This document shows, in pieces, positions 1 through 8,023 of a stretch of 64,000 bases of DNA; within the stretch, counting starts at the first letter, position 1; each line of letters opens with the position of its first letter. Below the pieces are notes generated by a model. It was not told where the DNA came from and did no database searches. It saw only the letters and a program-made list of their open reading frames with translations. Location: positions 62,001-126,000 of the forward strand of contig JAFXSC010000002.1 of assembly GCA_017525915.1 (NCBI GenBank), given 5' to 3'. The stretch is from Ruminococcus sp. (GTDB lineage: Bacteria; Bacillota; Clostridia; Oscillospirales; Ruminococcaceae). The position numbers and the translations under genes were made by a program.

Positions 1-735
1 GCCGGTACACTTGTTATAGTCGATAGATGCGTGGAAATCATTTACGAATATCGCACCGTTCGGACACTTCTTCTCGCATATCCTGCATCCGATGCAGCCG
101 TTCCTGCAGTTCAGCTTGGTAGCCTTGCCGTTGTCGGCAGATGAACAGAGCACATCAATGTGCTTGTCGAGCGGCTTTATCGTGATGAGATTGTTCGGGC
201 AGACCTTTGCACACTGTCCGCAGGCACCGCACAGTGCCGGGTCGATCTTAGCGATGCCGTTCTCAAATCTGATCGCATCATGCTCGCATACAGCCGCACA
301 GTCGCCGAGACCGATACAGCCGTACTTGCACATACCGTCACCGCTGTAAAAACGCTTGACCGCCTTGCAGGACTTTACGCCCGTGAATACGAACGTGCGC
401 TGTGTAGCATTGCAGTCGCCGTTGCAGTGTACTACTGCGACCATCGGTACGACGTCAGCAGCGGCAGTTCCGAGGATAGCCGCTATTTTTCCGGCAGCAT
501 CAGCACCGCCGGGACGGCAGAGATTTGTGGGAATACCCTTTTCAACTATCGCAGAAGCATAGTCCGCACAGCCGGCATATCCGCACGCACCGCAGTTCGC
601 CTGCGGCAGAGCACCGCTGATCTTCTCTATCCTCTCGTCCACCTCAACGTGGAATATCTTTGCGGCAACAGTCAGCAGAACTCCGGCAAGAACACCACAT
701 CCGCCGACAATGAGCGCTGGTATAAGATAAGTCAT
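1..735 (-). CDS. rnfB: Electron transport complex subunit RnfB (partial, 3' end cut by window)
   Basis: RnfB carries electrons from ferredoxin into the membrane Rnf complex, which couples ferredoxin:NAD+ electron transfer to ion export. The first 245 codons are visible; the start at 735 has a TAAGGAGGTG ribosome site. An N-terminal membrane helix (about residues 4-24) is followed by the RnfB-type cluster CGACGYAGC (48-56) with a fourth Cys at 73, then ferredoxin motifs including CGACGQCAKVCP and CIGCRICEKKCP. It is the last gene of the rnfCDGEAB order, 12 bp after rnfA. The C-terminus lies outside the window, so the total number of clusters is unknown. Confidence 0.96.
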   Translation of the reverse strand, partial: MTYLIPALIVGGCGVLAGVLLTVAAKIFHVEVDERIEKISGALPQANCGACGYAGCADYASAIVEKGIPTNLCRPGGADAAGKIAAILGTAAADVVPMVAVVHCNGDCNATQRTFVFTGVKSCKAVKRFYSGDGMCKYGCIGLGDCAAVCEHDAIRFENGIAKIDPALCGACGQCAKVCPNNLITIKPLDKHIDVLCSSADNGKATKLNCRNGCIGCRICEKKCPNGAIFVNDFHASIDYNKCTG

Positions 736-747
736 TTCCACACCTCC

Positions 748-1326
748 TTAGCTGAAAAGTCCCGAGAAGCCCATGAAGCTCACGGAAACTATGGAAGCGG
801 CAATAAGTGTCGAAGGCACGCCCTTGAAGGTCTCGGGGATATCGGCATATTCGAGCTTTCTGCGTACTCCGGAGAATATCACCAGCGCAAGCATGAAGCC
901 GAGACCGCCGCCGAGAGCATTTATCATCGACTCGCCGAAGGAGTAGCTGTTGTCGATATTGAGCACCGTTACGCCGAGCACCGCGCAGTTTGTCGTGATG
1001 AGCGGAAGGTACACACCGAGCGATTTGTACAACGAGGGTATGCACTTTTTCAGCATGGTCTCAACGAGCTGTACGAACAGGGCGATAACGAGTATGAACA
1101 CGACTGTATCGAAGTATTCGAGGTCGTTCGGGACAAGTATGCCGTGGTGTATCGGGTAGGTAACGAGTGTCGCGCACATCATTACGAACGTTACCGCGAT
1201 GCCCATTCCGGTCGCGCTGTCAAGCTTTTTCGATACGCCGAGGAAGGGACATATACCCATGAATTTTGACAGTACGAAGTTGTCTGTCAGCATTGCGGAG
1301 AGAAGTATGACCATTAAGCTTTTCAC
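748..1326 (-). CDS. rnfA: Electron transport complex subunit RnfA
   Basis: Integral membrane subunit of the Rnf ferredoxin:NAD+ oxidoreductase (NqrE/RnfA family). The 192-residue length is usual for the family. It begins MKSLMVILLSAMLTDNFVLS and has about six hydrophobic helices, including the conserved stretches LPLITTNCAVLG and NALGGGLGFMLAL; the Cys in the first of these sits in a half-helix that in Rnf/Nqr structures helps bind an iron-sulfur centre between RnfA and RnfE. The start overlaps the end of rnfE by 4 bp (ATGA), so the two are translationally coupled. Confidence 0.97.
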   Translation of the reverse strand: MKSLMVILLSAMLTDNFVLSKFMGICPFLGVSKKLDSATGMGIAVTFVMMCATLVTYPIHHGILVPNDLEYFDTVVFILVIALFVQLVETMLKKCIPSLYKSLGVYLPLITTNCAVLGVTVLNIDNSYSFGESMINALGGGLGFMLALVIFSGVRRKLEYADIPETFKGVPSTLIAASIVSVSFMGFSGLFS

Positions 1327-2000
1327 TGACAGTCACCTCCGCTCTTTCCGCAGGTCTCAGCGTGCGGACAGCCCTTACAGCCGAGCTCCTGCGGGGTCTT
1401 TTTCTTTGAAAGCTTGTTTACGGCTGCGATTATCACGCCGAGCGTAAAGAAGCCTCCTGCCGGCATTATGAACAGCAGCATCGGGTCTTTGCTCATGACA
1501 GGGATAGTCAGTCCCATCCACTGTCCGGCACCGATTATCTCGCGGACCGAGCCCATGAGGAACAGCGCGAGCGTAAAGCCGAGACCCATTCCTATCGCAT
1601 CGCAGGCTGAAGCGACAACGCCGTTCTTGCTTGCGAACATTTCAGCTCTGCCAAAAATGATGCAGTTTACAGTAATAAGTGTGAGGTAGATGCCAAGGCT
1701 GTCATACAGGTCGGGCACAAAGCCTTCGAGCAGAAAGCCGATGAGCGTTACGAAGCTCGCTATGATAACTATGAATGCCGGTATTCTCACCTTGTCGGGG
1801 ATTATCTTTCTCAGCAGCGAGATAACGATATTCGAGCCGAGAAGTACAAATGTGGTAGCAAGTCCCATGCCTATGCCGTTCTTTGCCTGAGTTGTGACCG
1901 CAAGTGTCGGACACATACCGAGCAGCATCACAAGCGTTGGGTTCTCTTTGAGTATGCCCTTGGTGAGCTCTTTTCCGAGAGAATTCTTATTTTCTGCCAC
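1323..2000 (-). CDS. rnfE: Electron transport complex subunit RnfE
   Basis: Membrane subunit of the Rnf complex (NqrD/RnfE family), paired with RnfA. The 225 residues show about six helices and the family stretches NPTLVMLLGMCPTLAV and LGIYLTLITVNCIIFGRAE. An oddity is the C-terminal tail after the last helix, with four cysteines (residues 208, 211, 217 and 224) in the pattern CxxC-x5-C-x6-C; I would expect family members to end close to the last helix, so this looks like an added metal- or redox-binding tail (inference). It overlaps rnfG by 14 bp and rnfA by 4 bp. Confidence 0.96.
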   Translation of the reverse strand: MAENKNSLGKELTKGILKENPTLVMLLGMCPTLAVTTQAKNGIGMGLATTFVLLGSNIVISLLRKIIPDKVRIPAFIVIIASFVTLIGFLLEGFVPDLYDSLGIYLTLITVNCIIFGRAEMFASKNGVVASACDAIGMGLGFTLALFLMGSVREIIGAGQWMGLTIPVMSKDPMLLFIMPAGGFFTLGVIIAAVNKLSKKKTPQELGCKGCPHAETCGKSGGDCQ

Positions 2001-2520
2001 TCAGTATCGCCTCCTTATTGTTATTGTAAACATCGAGCGCGGTCTCAACAGCCTTCTTCATACCCTTCGATGAGAAGGTCGCGCCGCTTACTGCATCAAG
2101 CTCAACGGGTGATGCAGAAGCTCCGTAGAACTGCTCGCGGAAATCAGCATTGTCCTGTACCTTCGAGCCGAGACCGGGAGTCTCGCCGAGGGATATGAAC
2201 TCTATCTTGCTTATTTTACCTGTCTCGTCAATGCCGACGAGAACGTTTATGCCGCCCTTGGAATAGCCGTCGGCAATGACCTGAACAGCGGTCTTGCCGT
2301 CGGGAGTGACTGCTATCGCTTCAACAGCGTCCTCGCCGAAATTGGTATCGAGAAGTGTGATATCGGTCTTGCCGAAAAGCTTCTCAACGCTGCTGCTGAA
2401 TTTCTTCTCCTTCTGCTCGGCGATGCTGTCTGCTGTCATCTCATGTGCAAGCACGAGGAGGACCGTCATAACAACGCATATCATAGTCAGGACGAGGGTC
2501 GGAACTACTTTTTCCTTCAT
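1987..2520 (-). CDS. rnfG: Electron transport complex subunit RnfG (FMN-binding)
   Basis: RnfG carries a covalently bound FMN on the outer face of the membrane and shuttles electrons within the Rnf complex. The 177-residue protein has one N-terminal helix (about 8-26) and an FMN-binding domain. The flavinylation motif SGATFSSKG is at residues 145-153, with Thr148 as the expected attachment site for FMN added by ApbE. No apbE gene lies in this window. The gene overlaps rnfD and rnfE by a few bases on either side, as expected for one operon. Confidence 0.96.
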   Translation of the reverse strand: MKEKVVPTLVLTMICVVMTVLLVLAHEMTADSIAEQKEKKFSSSVEKLFGKTDITLLDTNFGEDAVEAIAVTPDGKTAVQVIADGYSKGGINVLVGIDETGKISKIEFISLGETPGLGSKVQDNADFREQFYGASASPVELDAVSGATFSSKGMKKAVETALDVYNNNKEAILSGRK

Positions 2521-3452
2521 TTCGCTTCTTCCTCCTTTGCACCGAACACTTTAGTCCTTGTGAGCTGCTCGATATAGGGAGTGAGGACGTTCATAAGCAG
2601 TATCGAGAAGGATACGCCCTCCGGATAGGAGCCGTACTGTCTTATCACAAAGGTTATGATACCGCAGCCGAGACCGAAGACTATCTTGCCCTTGAACGTG
2701 ATAGGAGTTGTAGCATAATCAGTTGCCATGAAGAATGCTCCGAGGAACACGCCGCCGGCAAGTATGTGGTAGAGCGGGTCACCGCCTGATACCCATGTGA
2801 GGAGCGCAAGGCTTCCGATGAAGGAAACAGGTGCGGCAAGTGAGATTATCTTCCTTGCGGCAAGGTAAAGTCCGCCGATGAGCAGTGCGAGCGCACAGGT
2901 CTCACCAAGACAGCCGCCTGTATTTCCGAGGAACAGGTCGAGGTAGGAAGGAGTATCAGCGCCGTTCTTCTCAAGAACGAGCGGAGTAGCTGATGAAACA
3001 GCATCATAGTCGTAATCACGGGCTTTGATCCAGTTTGTCATTGCCGACGGGAAGGATACCATGAGCACAATACGCGCCGTGATAGCCGGGTTGGCGAAAT
3101 TCTGTCCCAGACCGCCGAATAGCTGCTTGACGATGACTATTGCCACGAACGCTCCAATTACAGCCATCCAGTATGGCAGTGTGACCGGCAGGTTCATTGC
3201 GAGGATAAGACCGGTAACTACTGCCGAAAGGTCAGTTATAGTGTTATCGCGCTTCATCATGCGGCGGCAGAGGTACTCGAATATCACACAGCAGGAAATG
3301 CACACCGCTGTGAGCGTTACCACCCTCAGACCGAACATATAGCACGCAACGCCCCATGCCGGGAGAAGTGCGATTATGACGTTGAGCATGATGCCCGAGG
3401 TCTTTGTATAATTCTCGTCGTGCGGAGACGGCGAAACGATAAGCTTATTCAT
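2517..3452 (-). CDS. rnfD: Electron transport complex subunit RnfD
   Basis: Membrane subunit of Rnf (NqrB/RnfD family) carrying a second covalent FMN. I place the start at 3452 (MNKLIVSPSPH), which has an AGGGGA ribosome site; an upstream in-frame start at 3530 would overlap rnfC and has no such site. The product is 311 residues with about nine helices. The motif SSATPL (about residues 153-158) contains the expected flavinylated Thr156. It overlaps rnfG by 4 bp and follows rnfC by 11 bp. Confidence 0.95.
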   Translation of the reverse strand: MNKLIVSPSPHDENYTKTSGIMLNVIIALLPAWGVACYMFGLRVVTLTAVCISCCVIFEYLCRRMMKRDNTITDLSAVVTGLILAMNLPVTLPYWMAVIGAFVAIVIVKQLFGGLGQNFANPAITARIVLMVSFPSAMTNWIKARDYDYDAVSSATPLVLEKNGADTPSYLDLFLGNTGGCLGETCALALLIGGLYLAARKIISLAAPVSFIGSLALLTWVSGGDPLYHILAGGVFLGAFFMATDYATTPITFKGKIVFGLGCGIITFVIRQYGSYPEGVSFSILLMNVLTPYIEQLTRTKVFGAKEEEAK

Positions 3453-3463
3453 TTTCTGTCCCC

Positions 3464-4741
3464 TCACTTTCTCGGTATAAGCATCTTTGCGAGCTGATTG
3501 GTCTCGGCAAGCTTTCTGTTCGCCGGACATACATATGTGCAGCTTCCGCAGTTCATACAGAGCATTACCTTCAGAGCCTTGAGCTCCTCGATATCCCTTA
3601 TCTTATAAGCCTTGTCTATCTCGGCAGGCATAAGTCCGAGAGGGCATACCCTTACACATCGTCCGCAGCGTATGCAGGCGGAGGTCTTTCTCTCGTCGAA
3701 ATTCTTTATGGCAAGAAGTGCGTTGGAGGTCTTGACCACCGGCATATCAACGTCCGGAATGCTCATTCCCATCATAGGACCGCCTGCGATTATCTTCTTC
3801 ACCTTATCGAGATCGGTCTTGCAGAAATTCAGGACATCGCGGAAGGGCGTGCCTATGACTGCACGGACGTTTTTCGGTTCGCCGACTGCATTTCCGTCAA
3901 CGGTAAGGCGCCTCTTTGTAAGCGGCATACCGGTATTTATGTAGCGGTAGAGGAAAGCGCAGGTCGAGACATTGAGCACGATAACGCCCTCGTCCGAGGG
4001 AAGCTCACCTTCCTTAACGATACGTCCTGTCGTATTGTAGATAATGACCTTTTCTGCGCCCTGAGGGTAGCTCGAAGGCAGGGTAACGATGTCGATAGTA
4101 TCGTCGTTCGCAGCCATTTCAGTGAAATTCTTTATCGCCTCGGGCTTGTTAGCCTCAATCGCAAGCTTGGCAAACTTAATACCGAGCTGGGTCTTGACGA
4201 GATTGATACCTCCGATTATATCCTCCGGTGATTCCATCATCTCGCGGTAATCCGCAGTGATATACGGCTCGCATTCAGCCGCGTTGATAATAAGCGTATC
4301 AATAGGCGTTTTGGGATTGAGCTTGATATGCGTCGGGAAGCCTGCACCTCCCAGACCGCACGCTCCGCTTGCACGGACAGCCTTTATGAAGCCTGCCTTG
4401 TCAGTCACCTCGGGAGGTACGACCTCCTCCGAGACTGTCTGCTCTCCGTCCGGAGTTATCTCCACAGCCTTGCATACCGCACCCATTGCAGTGCGGTATT
4501 CCGTTATAGCTGTGACCTTTCCGGAAACACCCGAATGTACCGGCGAACTGAAAGCAGCGTCAGTATCGCCTATCTTCTGACCGACCTTGACCTCGTCGCC
4601 GACCTTGACGAGCGGCTGGCACGGTGCGCCCATACTCATTGACATGGGAATGACCAGCTTCTCCGGGAGCGGCATATCAACAGTCACGCACGCTTCCGTA
4701 TTCTTTCGGTGATCGAGTCTGATACCGTTGAGTTTTTTCAT
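3464..4741 (-). CDS. rnfC: Electron transport complex subunit RnfC
   Basis: Peripheral subunit where NAD+ is reduced. From the start at 4741 (MKKLNGIRLD, ribosome site AGGAGA) the protein has 425 residues, the usual size of the short Clostridial form. Visible elements are a biotinyl-like N-terminal fold, the glycine-rich nucleotide motif GLGGAGFPTH (129-138), NAAECEPY (153-160), and two C-terminal 4Fe-4S sets, CIRCGRCVRVCP (356-367) and CMNCGSCTYVCP (395-406). It is the first gene of the operon and is preceded by a strong promoter. A longer frame back to 4897 would start inside the leader and is not used. Confidence 0.96.
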   Translation of the reverse strand: MKKLNGIRLDHRKNTEACVTVDMPLPEKLVIPMSMSMGAPCQPLVKVGDEVKVGQKIGDTDAAFSSPVHSGVSGKVTAITEYRTAMGAVCKAVEITPDGEQTVSEEVVPPEVTDKAGFIKAVRASGACGLGGAGFPTHIKLNPKTPIDTLIINAAECEPYITADYREMMESPEDIIGGINLVKTQLGIKFAKLAIEANKPEAIKNFTEMAANDDTIDIVTLPSSYPQGAEKVIIYNTTGRIVKEGELPSDEGVIVLNVSTCAFLYRYINTGMPLTKRRLTVDGNAVGEPKNVRAVIGTPFRDVLNFCKTDLDKVKKIIAGGPMMGMSIPDVDMPVVKTSNALLAIKNFDERKTSACIRCGRCVRVCPLGLMPAEIDKAYKIRDIEELKALKVMLCMNCGSCTYVCPANRKLAETNQLAKMLIPRK

Positions 4742-4868
4742 TCTATTCTCCTTGAATAATTGGAAATTCTGTATACAAATCGACCTTATACACAGCTCCG
4801 GACATCCGGACACCGTGTCTGACAGACCTCCGGGGAAAAATATTGCCGGAGATAAGCCATACTCTTTA

Positions 4869-4897
4869 ATTATACACGATTTGCCGTAACAATTCAA
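4869..4897 (-). promoter_or_regulatory. Sigma-A-type promoter of the rnf operon
   Basis: On the minus strand, TTGAAT (4892-4897) and TATAAT (4869-4874) are separated by 17 bp. The leader to rnfC is about 120 nt and contains short dyads (around 4790-4845) but no riboswitch that I recognise. Confidence 0.75.
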
Positions 4898-4964
4898 CCC
4901 CTGAACGGGAATTATTTTTCATTACAGGCAAATTGAGTTAGTAGTACATAACAAATTCTTACTA

Positions 4965-4993
4965 TTGACATCTCCCCTCCCGAGTGGTATTAT
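4965..4993 (+). promoter_or_regulatory. Sigma-A-type promoter of the PfkB-family kinase gene
   Basis: TTGACA (4965-4970), a 17-bp spacer and TATTAT (4988-4993) precede the kinase start at 5020. It is divergent from the rnf promoter, with about 70 bp between the two -35 boxes. Confidence 0.8.
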
Positions 4994-5019
4994 TAATATA
5001 TGTATAAGGAGGGCTTTCT

Positions 5020-5919
5020 ATGATCTATACCGTTACCTTCAACCCGGCTATCGACTATGTTGTACATACCGCAGCAATGATACCAGGAACTGTCAACCGT
5101 TCATCATATGAGGAGATATACTACGGCGGCAAGGGAATCAACGTCTCTGCTGTCCTCTCAGAACTCGGCATACGATCAAAAGCTCTCGGCTTCATCGCCG
5201 GCTTTACCGGAGAAGCTATTGAGAAGGGCGTCCGTGAAATGGGGATAGATACCGATTTTGTTAAGCTTCCGGATGGCAATTCGCGAATAAATGTCAAGAT
5301 AAAGGCTGACACCGAGACCGAGCTCAACGGTCAGGGCCCCCACATCACTCAGAGCGACCTCACTGCTCTGTTCAGCAGACTGACCAAGGTCCGCAGCGGT
5401 GATACCCTCATTCTTGCAGGAAGCATTCCCCCGAGCCTTCCCAATGATACATACGAACGCATTCTCAGAGCTGTTTCCGGAAGATTCGTAAGAACTGTCG
5501 TTGACGCTTCCGGCGACCTTCTGCTCAATGTCCTTAAATACAAGCCGTTTATCATAAAGCCGAACCATATCGAGCTCGGTGAGCTTTTCCACAAGACGCT
5601 CTCCGAAGAAAAGGATATTCTCGCGCACGCAAAGCTCCTGTGCGATATGGGTGCCCAGAACGTTCTCGTTTCTATGGCTGGAGACGGTGCTATACTCCTT
5701 GAAGGTGACGGCACTGTCCACAGGTGCGGAGTTTGCAGGGGAACCGTCCGCAATTCCGTCGGCGCAGGAGATTCAATGCTTGCAGGATTCATTGCAGGTC
5801 TTACCGAGGGCGATTTCGACCATGCCCTGAAGCTCGGTACTGCCTGCGGAGGTGCAACTGCCTTTTCGGACGGACTTGCCAAAAGATACGATATTTACGA
5901 GCTGCTGAAACAGCTCTGA
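5020..5919 (+). CDS. PfkB-family sugar-phosphate kinase (1-phosphofructokinase-like)
   Basis: A 299-residue ribokinase/PfkB-family kinase that transfers phosphate from ATP to a phosphorylated sugar, most likely fructose-1-phosphate (FruK) or tagatose-6-phosphate (LacC). The N-terminus MIYTVTFNPAIDYVV and the early GGKGINVS segment (about 36-43) are typical of this subgroup, and the catalytic anion-hole motif GAGDSMLAGF is at about residues 248-257. The start has an AAGGAGGG ribosome site. It stands alone: there is no PTS permease or DeoR regulator beside it, which leaves the substrate open. A terminator follows directly. Confidence 0.88.
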   Translation: MIYTVTFNPAIDYVVHTAAMIPGTVNRSSYEEIYYGGKGINVSAVLSELGIRSKALGFIAGFTGEAIEKGVREMGIDTDFVKLPDGNSRINVKIKADTETELNGQGPHITQSDLTALFSRLTKVRSGDTLILAGSIPPSLPNDTYERILRAVSGRFVRTVVDASGDLLLNVLKYKPFIIKPNHIELGELFHKTLSEEKDILAHAKLLCDMGAQNVLVSMAGDGAILLEGDGTVHRCGVCRGTVRNSVGAGDSMLAGFIAGLTEGDFDHALKLGTACGGATAFSDGLAKRYDIYELLKQL

Positions 5920-5923
5920 CGAG

Positions 5924-5948
5924 AAAAGCTCCCGTACGGGAGCTTTTT
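5924..5948. terminator. Bidirectional terminator between the kinase and the CPBP gene
   Basis: A perfect palindrome, AAAAGCTCCCGTACGGGAGC and onward to 5947, gives U-runs on both strands and separates the convergent kinase (+) and CPBP-family (-) genes. Confidence 0.85.
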
Positions 5949-6712
5949 CACATCATATCGCGCCATTTGTCATACTGACCGGGTACAGCCGAGGTCAAGA
6001 ATATCAGCATTGCTGTTGCAAGGTCAAGCACCGAATGCCCTATCATAAGCGGAACGGGGTCGCGCTTTCTGCGGTAGTACCGGCACATCAGCACTGTCAG
6101 CGGCAGGAACGAGAGGAACCTGTACAGCATATATCTTCCATCAAAGAATGTCGGTATGAAGCAGTGCTGGAGGGCATAGAAGAACGCCGGAACGATTACT
6201 GCCGCGTATCTGTTCCTTATGCCGTTCACTCCGCAGCCGAGGTACAGACCGTCCTCCGCGAAGGGAACCGTTGCCGGAAGTACTATGATATTCAATGCCG
6301 CGAGCCAGACCTGTATCGGCGCGATAACATCGAGCGATACCTCCGGCATTATTGACCCGTAGCATATAAGTCCGGCAAGATACATACATCCCATGCCGAC
6401 AGCGGCTACTCCGAGTGATACGAGAACTGTCTTCTTCACGCCGGTCTGTCCGCGGCGGATATTCACAAGCTCAAAGTAGGTCGTTTTCCGCTTTCTTGCC
6501 GCAGCAATTATCAGAAGAACCGTGACGATATTTACGGCGCTCGCCAGTACAGACCACCAGTTTGCAATGTCCGCAGTCTCTTTGCCTGTTATGTATGCGC
6601 CGGTCAGGAATACTGCAAGGAACACTATGCTCCGGAAGGGCAGCAGCCATGCAAGTCCCCTCGCCTTTTCGTATACTTCGCTGCTGTCAGCGTCATTCTG
6701 CACAGTCATCAT
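5948..6712 (-). CDS. CPBP-family intramembrane protein with weakened active-site motifs
   Basis: A 254-residue polytopic membrane protein with 6-8 hydrophobic helices. It resembles the CPBP (Abi/CAAX-like) glutamic intramembrane proteases: a motif-1-like segment PFAEDGLYLG, a motif-2-like FFYALQH and a motif-3-like HSVLD occur in the right order. The usual motif 1 is EExxxR; here it reads AEDxxY, so the second acidic residue is Asp and the Arg is missing. Protease activity is therefore uncertain. The start overlaps the stop of the preceding membrane gene by 4 bp (ATGA). It ends the long operon that starts near 15.2 kb. Confidence 0.65.
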   Translation of the reverse strand: MMTVQNDADSSEVYEKARGLAWLLPFRSIVFLAVFLTGAYITGKETADIANWWSVLASAVNIVTVLLIIAAARKRKTTYFELVNIRRGQTGVKKTVLVSLGVAAVGMGCMYLAGLICYGSIMPEVSLDVIAPIQVWLAALNIIVLPATVPFAEDGLYLGCGVNGIRNRYAAVIVPAFFYALQHCFIPTFFDGRYMLYRFLSFLPLTVLMCRYYRRKRDPVPLMIGHSVLDLATAMLIFLTSAVPGQYDKWRDMM

Positions 6713-7248
6713 CTCTTTCTCTTGAATTTTGGGGCAAGCCGTCTGCGGTACATGACATAGGCACCCTCAAGGCTCACATCGTACATTATCAGGACGCAGT
6801 TTGCCATGCCGAGCATGATATATGCGCCGTATTTTCCGTATTCACCGAACTCATCGACCATCTGGTCAAGCCCGAAGATGTACACTGTAACATAGAAATA
6901 GCCTATAACGCAGATATTGAACACCGCAAGCTTTACCGCACACCGCAGGAGCTTCAGCGGTATCTTCGTTATATACAGCCGCAGTATCGGATAATGGCCG
7001 AAAAGCATAATAAATAGCAGCGCGGCTTCCTTGTCGAAGGTTATGAACATCGAGAGTATGCTCACGGCAATGTATGTGAGGAATGCCCAGCTTTTGCTGA
7101 CCTCCTCTGCTATTATCATCATGAGAACTCCTGCTATCATAGGCAGGACGATATACAGCGCCGGTACCACTCCGGCAAGGAACATCGTCACAAGGCAGAG
7201 CGCCGCAACTATCCCACCCAGAGCTACCCGGTAGCTAACGTCTCTCAT
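6709..7248 (-). CDS. Small polytopic membrane protein of unknown function
   Basis: From the start at 7248 (MRDVSYRVALGG, ribosome site GGAAGG) the protein has 179 residues with about five helices. It reads like a Firmicute family whose members begin with R-x-A-x-x-G-x-x-x-A-L and resemble the S components of ECF vitamin transporters, but I see no signature that assigns a substrate. A longer frame to 7344 lies inside the SDR gene and has no ribosome site. The start overlaps the SDR stop by 4 bp (ATGA). Confidence 0.7.
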   Translation of the reverse strand: MRDVSYRVALGGIVAALCLVTMFLAGVVPALYIVLPMIAGVLMMIIAEEVSKSWAFLTYIAVSILSMFITFDKEAALLFIMLFGHYPILRLYITKIPLKLLRCAVKLAVFNICVIGYFYVTVYIFGLDQMVDEFGEYGKYGAYIMLGMANCVLIMYDVSLEGAYVMYRRRLAPKFKRKR

Positions 7249-8012
7249 TTTTCCTTCCTTCCGGTGCGTTTCTTGGCGTGCTGAACGTTGTAGGTGACAG
7301 CCGCAAGCAGCTTGTGCGGAATGAAGCGCTGACCTATCGCGCACGCTTTTATGCCCAGACCAGGAATTGCGAAAAGTTTGCCTGCGAGCGCCTTCTTCAC
7401 GGCATATTCGGCAGCAAACTCCGGAGACACAGGCTTTGCGCTGAACGTCACCCCTGCGCGGTTATTGAAATTGGTATTGACCGGTCCGGGACACAAAACA
7501 GTTATCGTGACAGGAGACTTCGCCCTTCTAAGCTCCTCGTATATGGCTATGGATAGCCTAAGGACGTAGTTCTTCGAGGCGTAGTAGGACGAGAGCAGCG
7601 GTCCTGTCATGAAGCCTGCGACAGAAGCTACATTGAGTATCCGTCCCCTGCCGCGCTGCTTGAAATCCCTGAGGAACAGCTTCGTGAGGATATGAAGCGC
7701 GGTGATGTTTACATTTATCATGTTTATCTCGTCATCGAGGTCGGTCTTGTCAAACTCGCCGAAAATACCGTATCCGGCATTGTTCACGAGCATATCAACA
7801 TTTTTCCCGCGGCAGAACTCATAGACCTTCATTACTTCCTTACGGTCGGCAAGGTCGGCGCTGACTGTCTCACAGCCGCCGAGTTCATCGCTCAGACTGC
7901 GGAGAACGCTCTCGTCCCTTCCGGTGAGTATAAGCTCCCATCCCCTTCTGTAAAGCGACTTTGCGATACATTTTCCTATTCCGGACGTTGCTCCGGTAAC
8001 AAGTGCTTTCAT
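7245..8012 (-). CDS. Short-chain dehydrogenase/reductase (SDR) family protein
   Basis: A 255-residue classical SDR, probably an NADP(H)-dependent oxidoreductase. The Rossmann motif TGATSGIG is at residues 7-14, NNAGYGIFG near 82-90, and the catalytic YxxxK is YYASKNYVL (about 149-157). The ribosome site is AGGAGG. It follows the DHHW gene by 11 bp. SDRs of this group act on many substrates, and the envelope-modification neighbourhood does not define this one. Confidence 0.85.
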   Translation of the reverse strand: MKALVTGATSGIGKCIAKSLYRRGWELILTGRDESVLRSLSDELGGCETVSADLADRKEVMKVYEFCRGKNVDMLVNNAGYGIFGEFDKTDLDDEINMINVNITALHILTKLFLRDFKQRGRGRILNVASVAGFMTGPLLSSYYASKNYVLRLSIAIYEELRRAKSPVTITVLCPGPVNTNFNNRAGVTFSAKPVSPEFAAEYAVKKALAGKLFAIPGLGIKACAIGQRFIPHKLLAAVTYNVQHAKKRTGRKEK

Positions 8013-8023
8013 AGTATACCTCC

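Noticed and set aside
160..1269. Long open frame on the plus strand (369 codons)
   Set aside because: It is antisense to rnfB and rnfA, which are certain by homology and operon order; it has no ribosome site and no recognisable protein features.
4742..4897. N-terminal extension of rnfC
   Set aside because: The extension covers the promoter and untranslated leader, and the internal ATG has a proper ribosome site.
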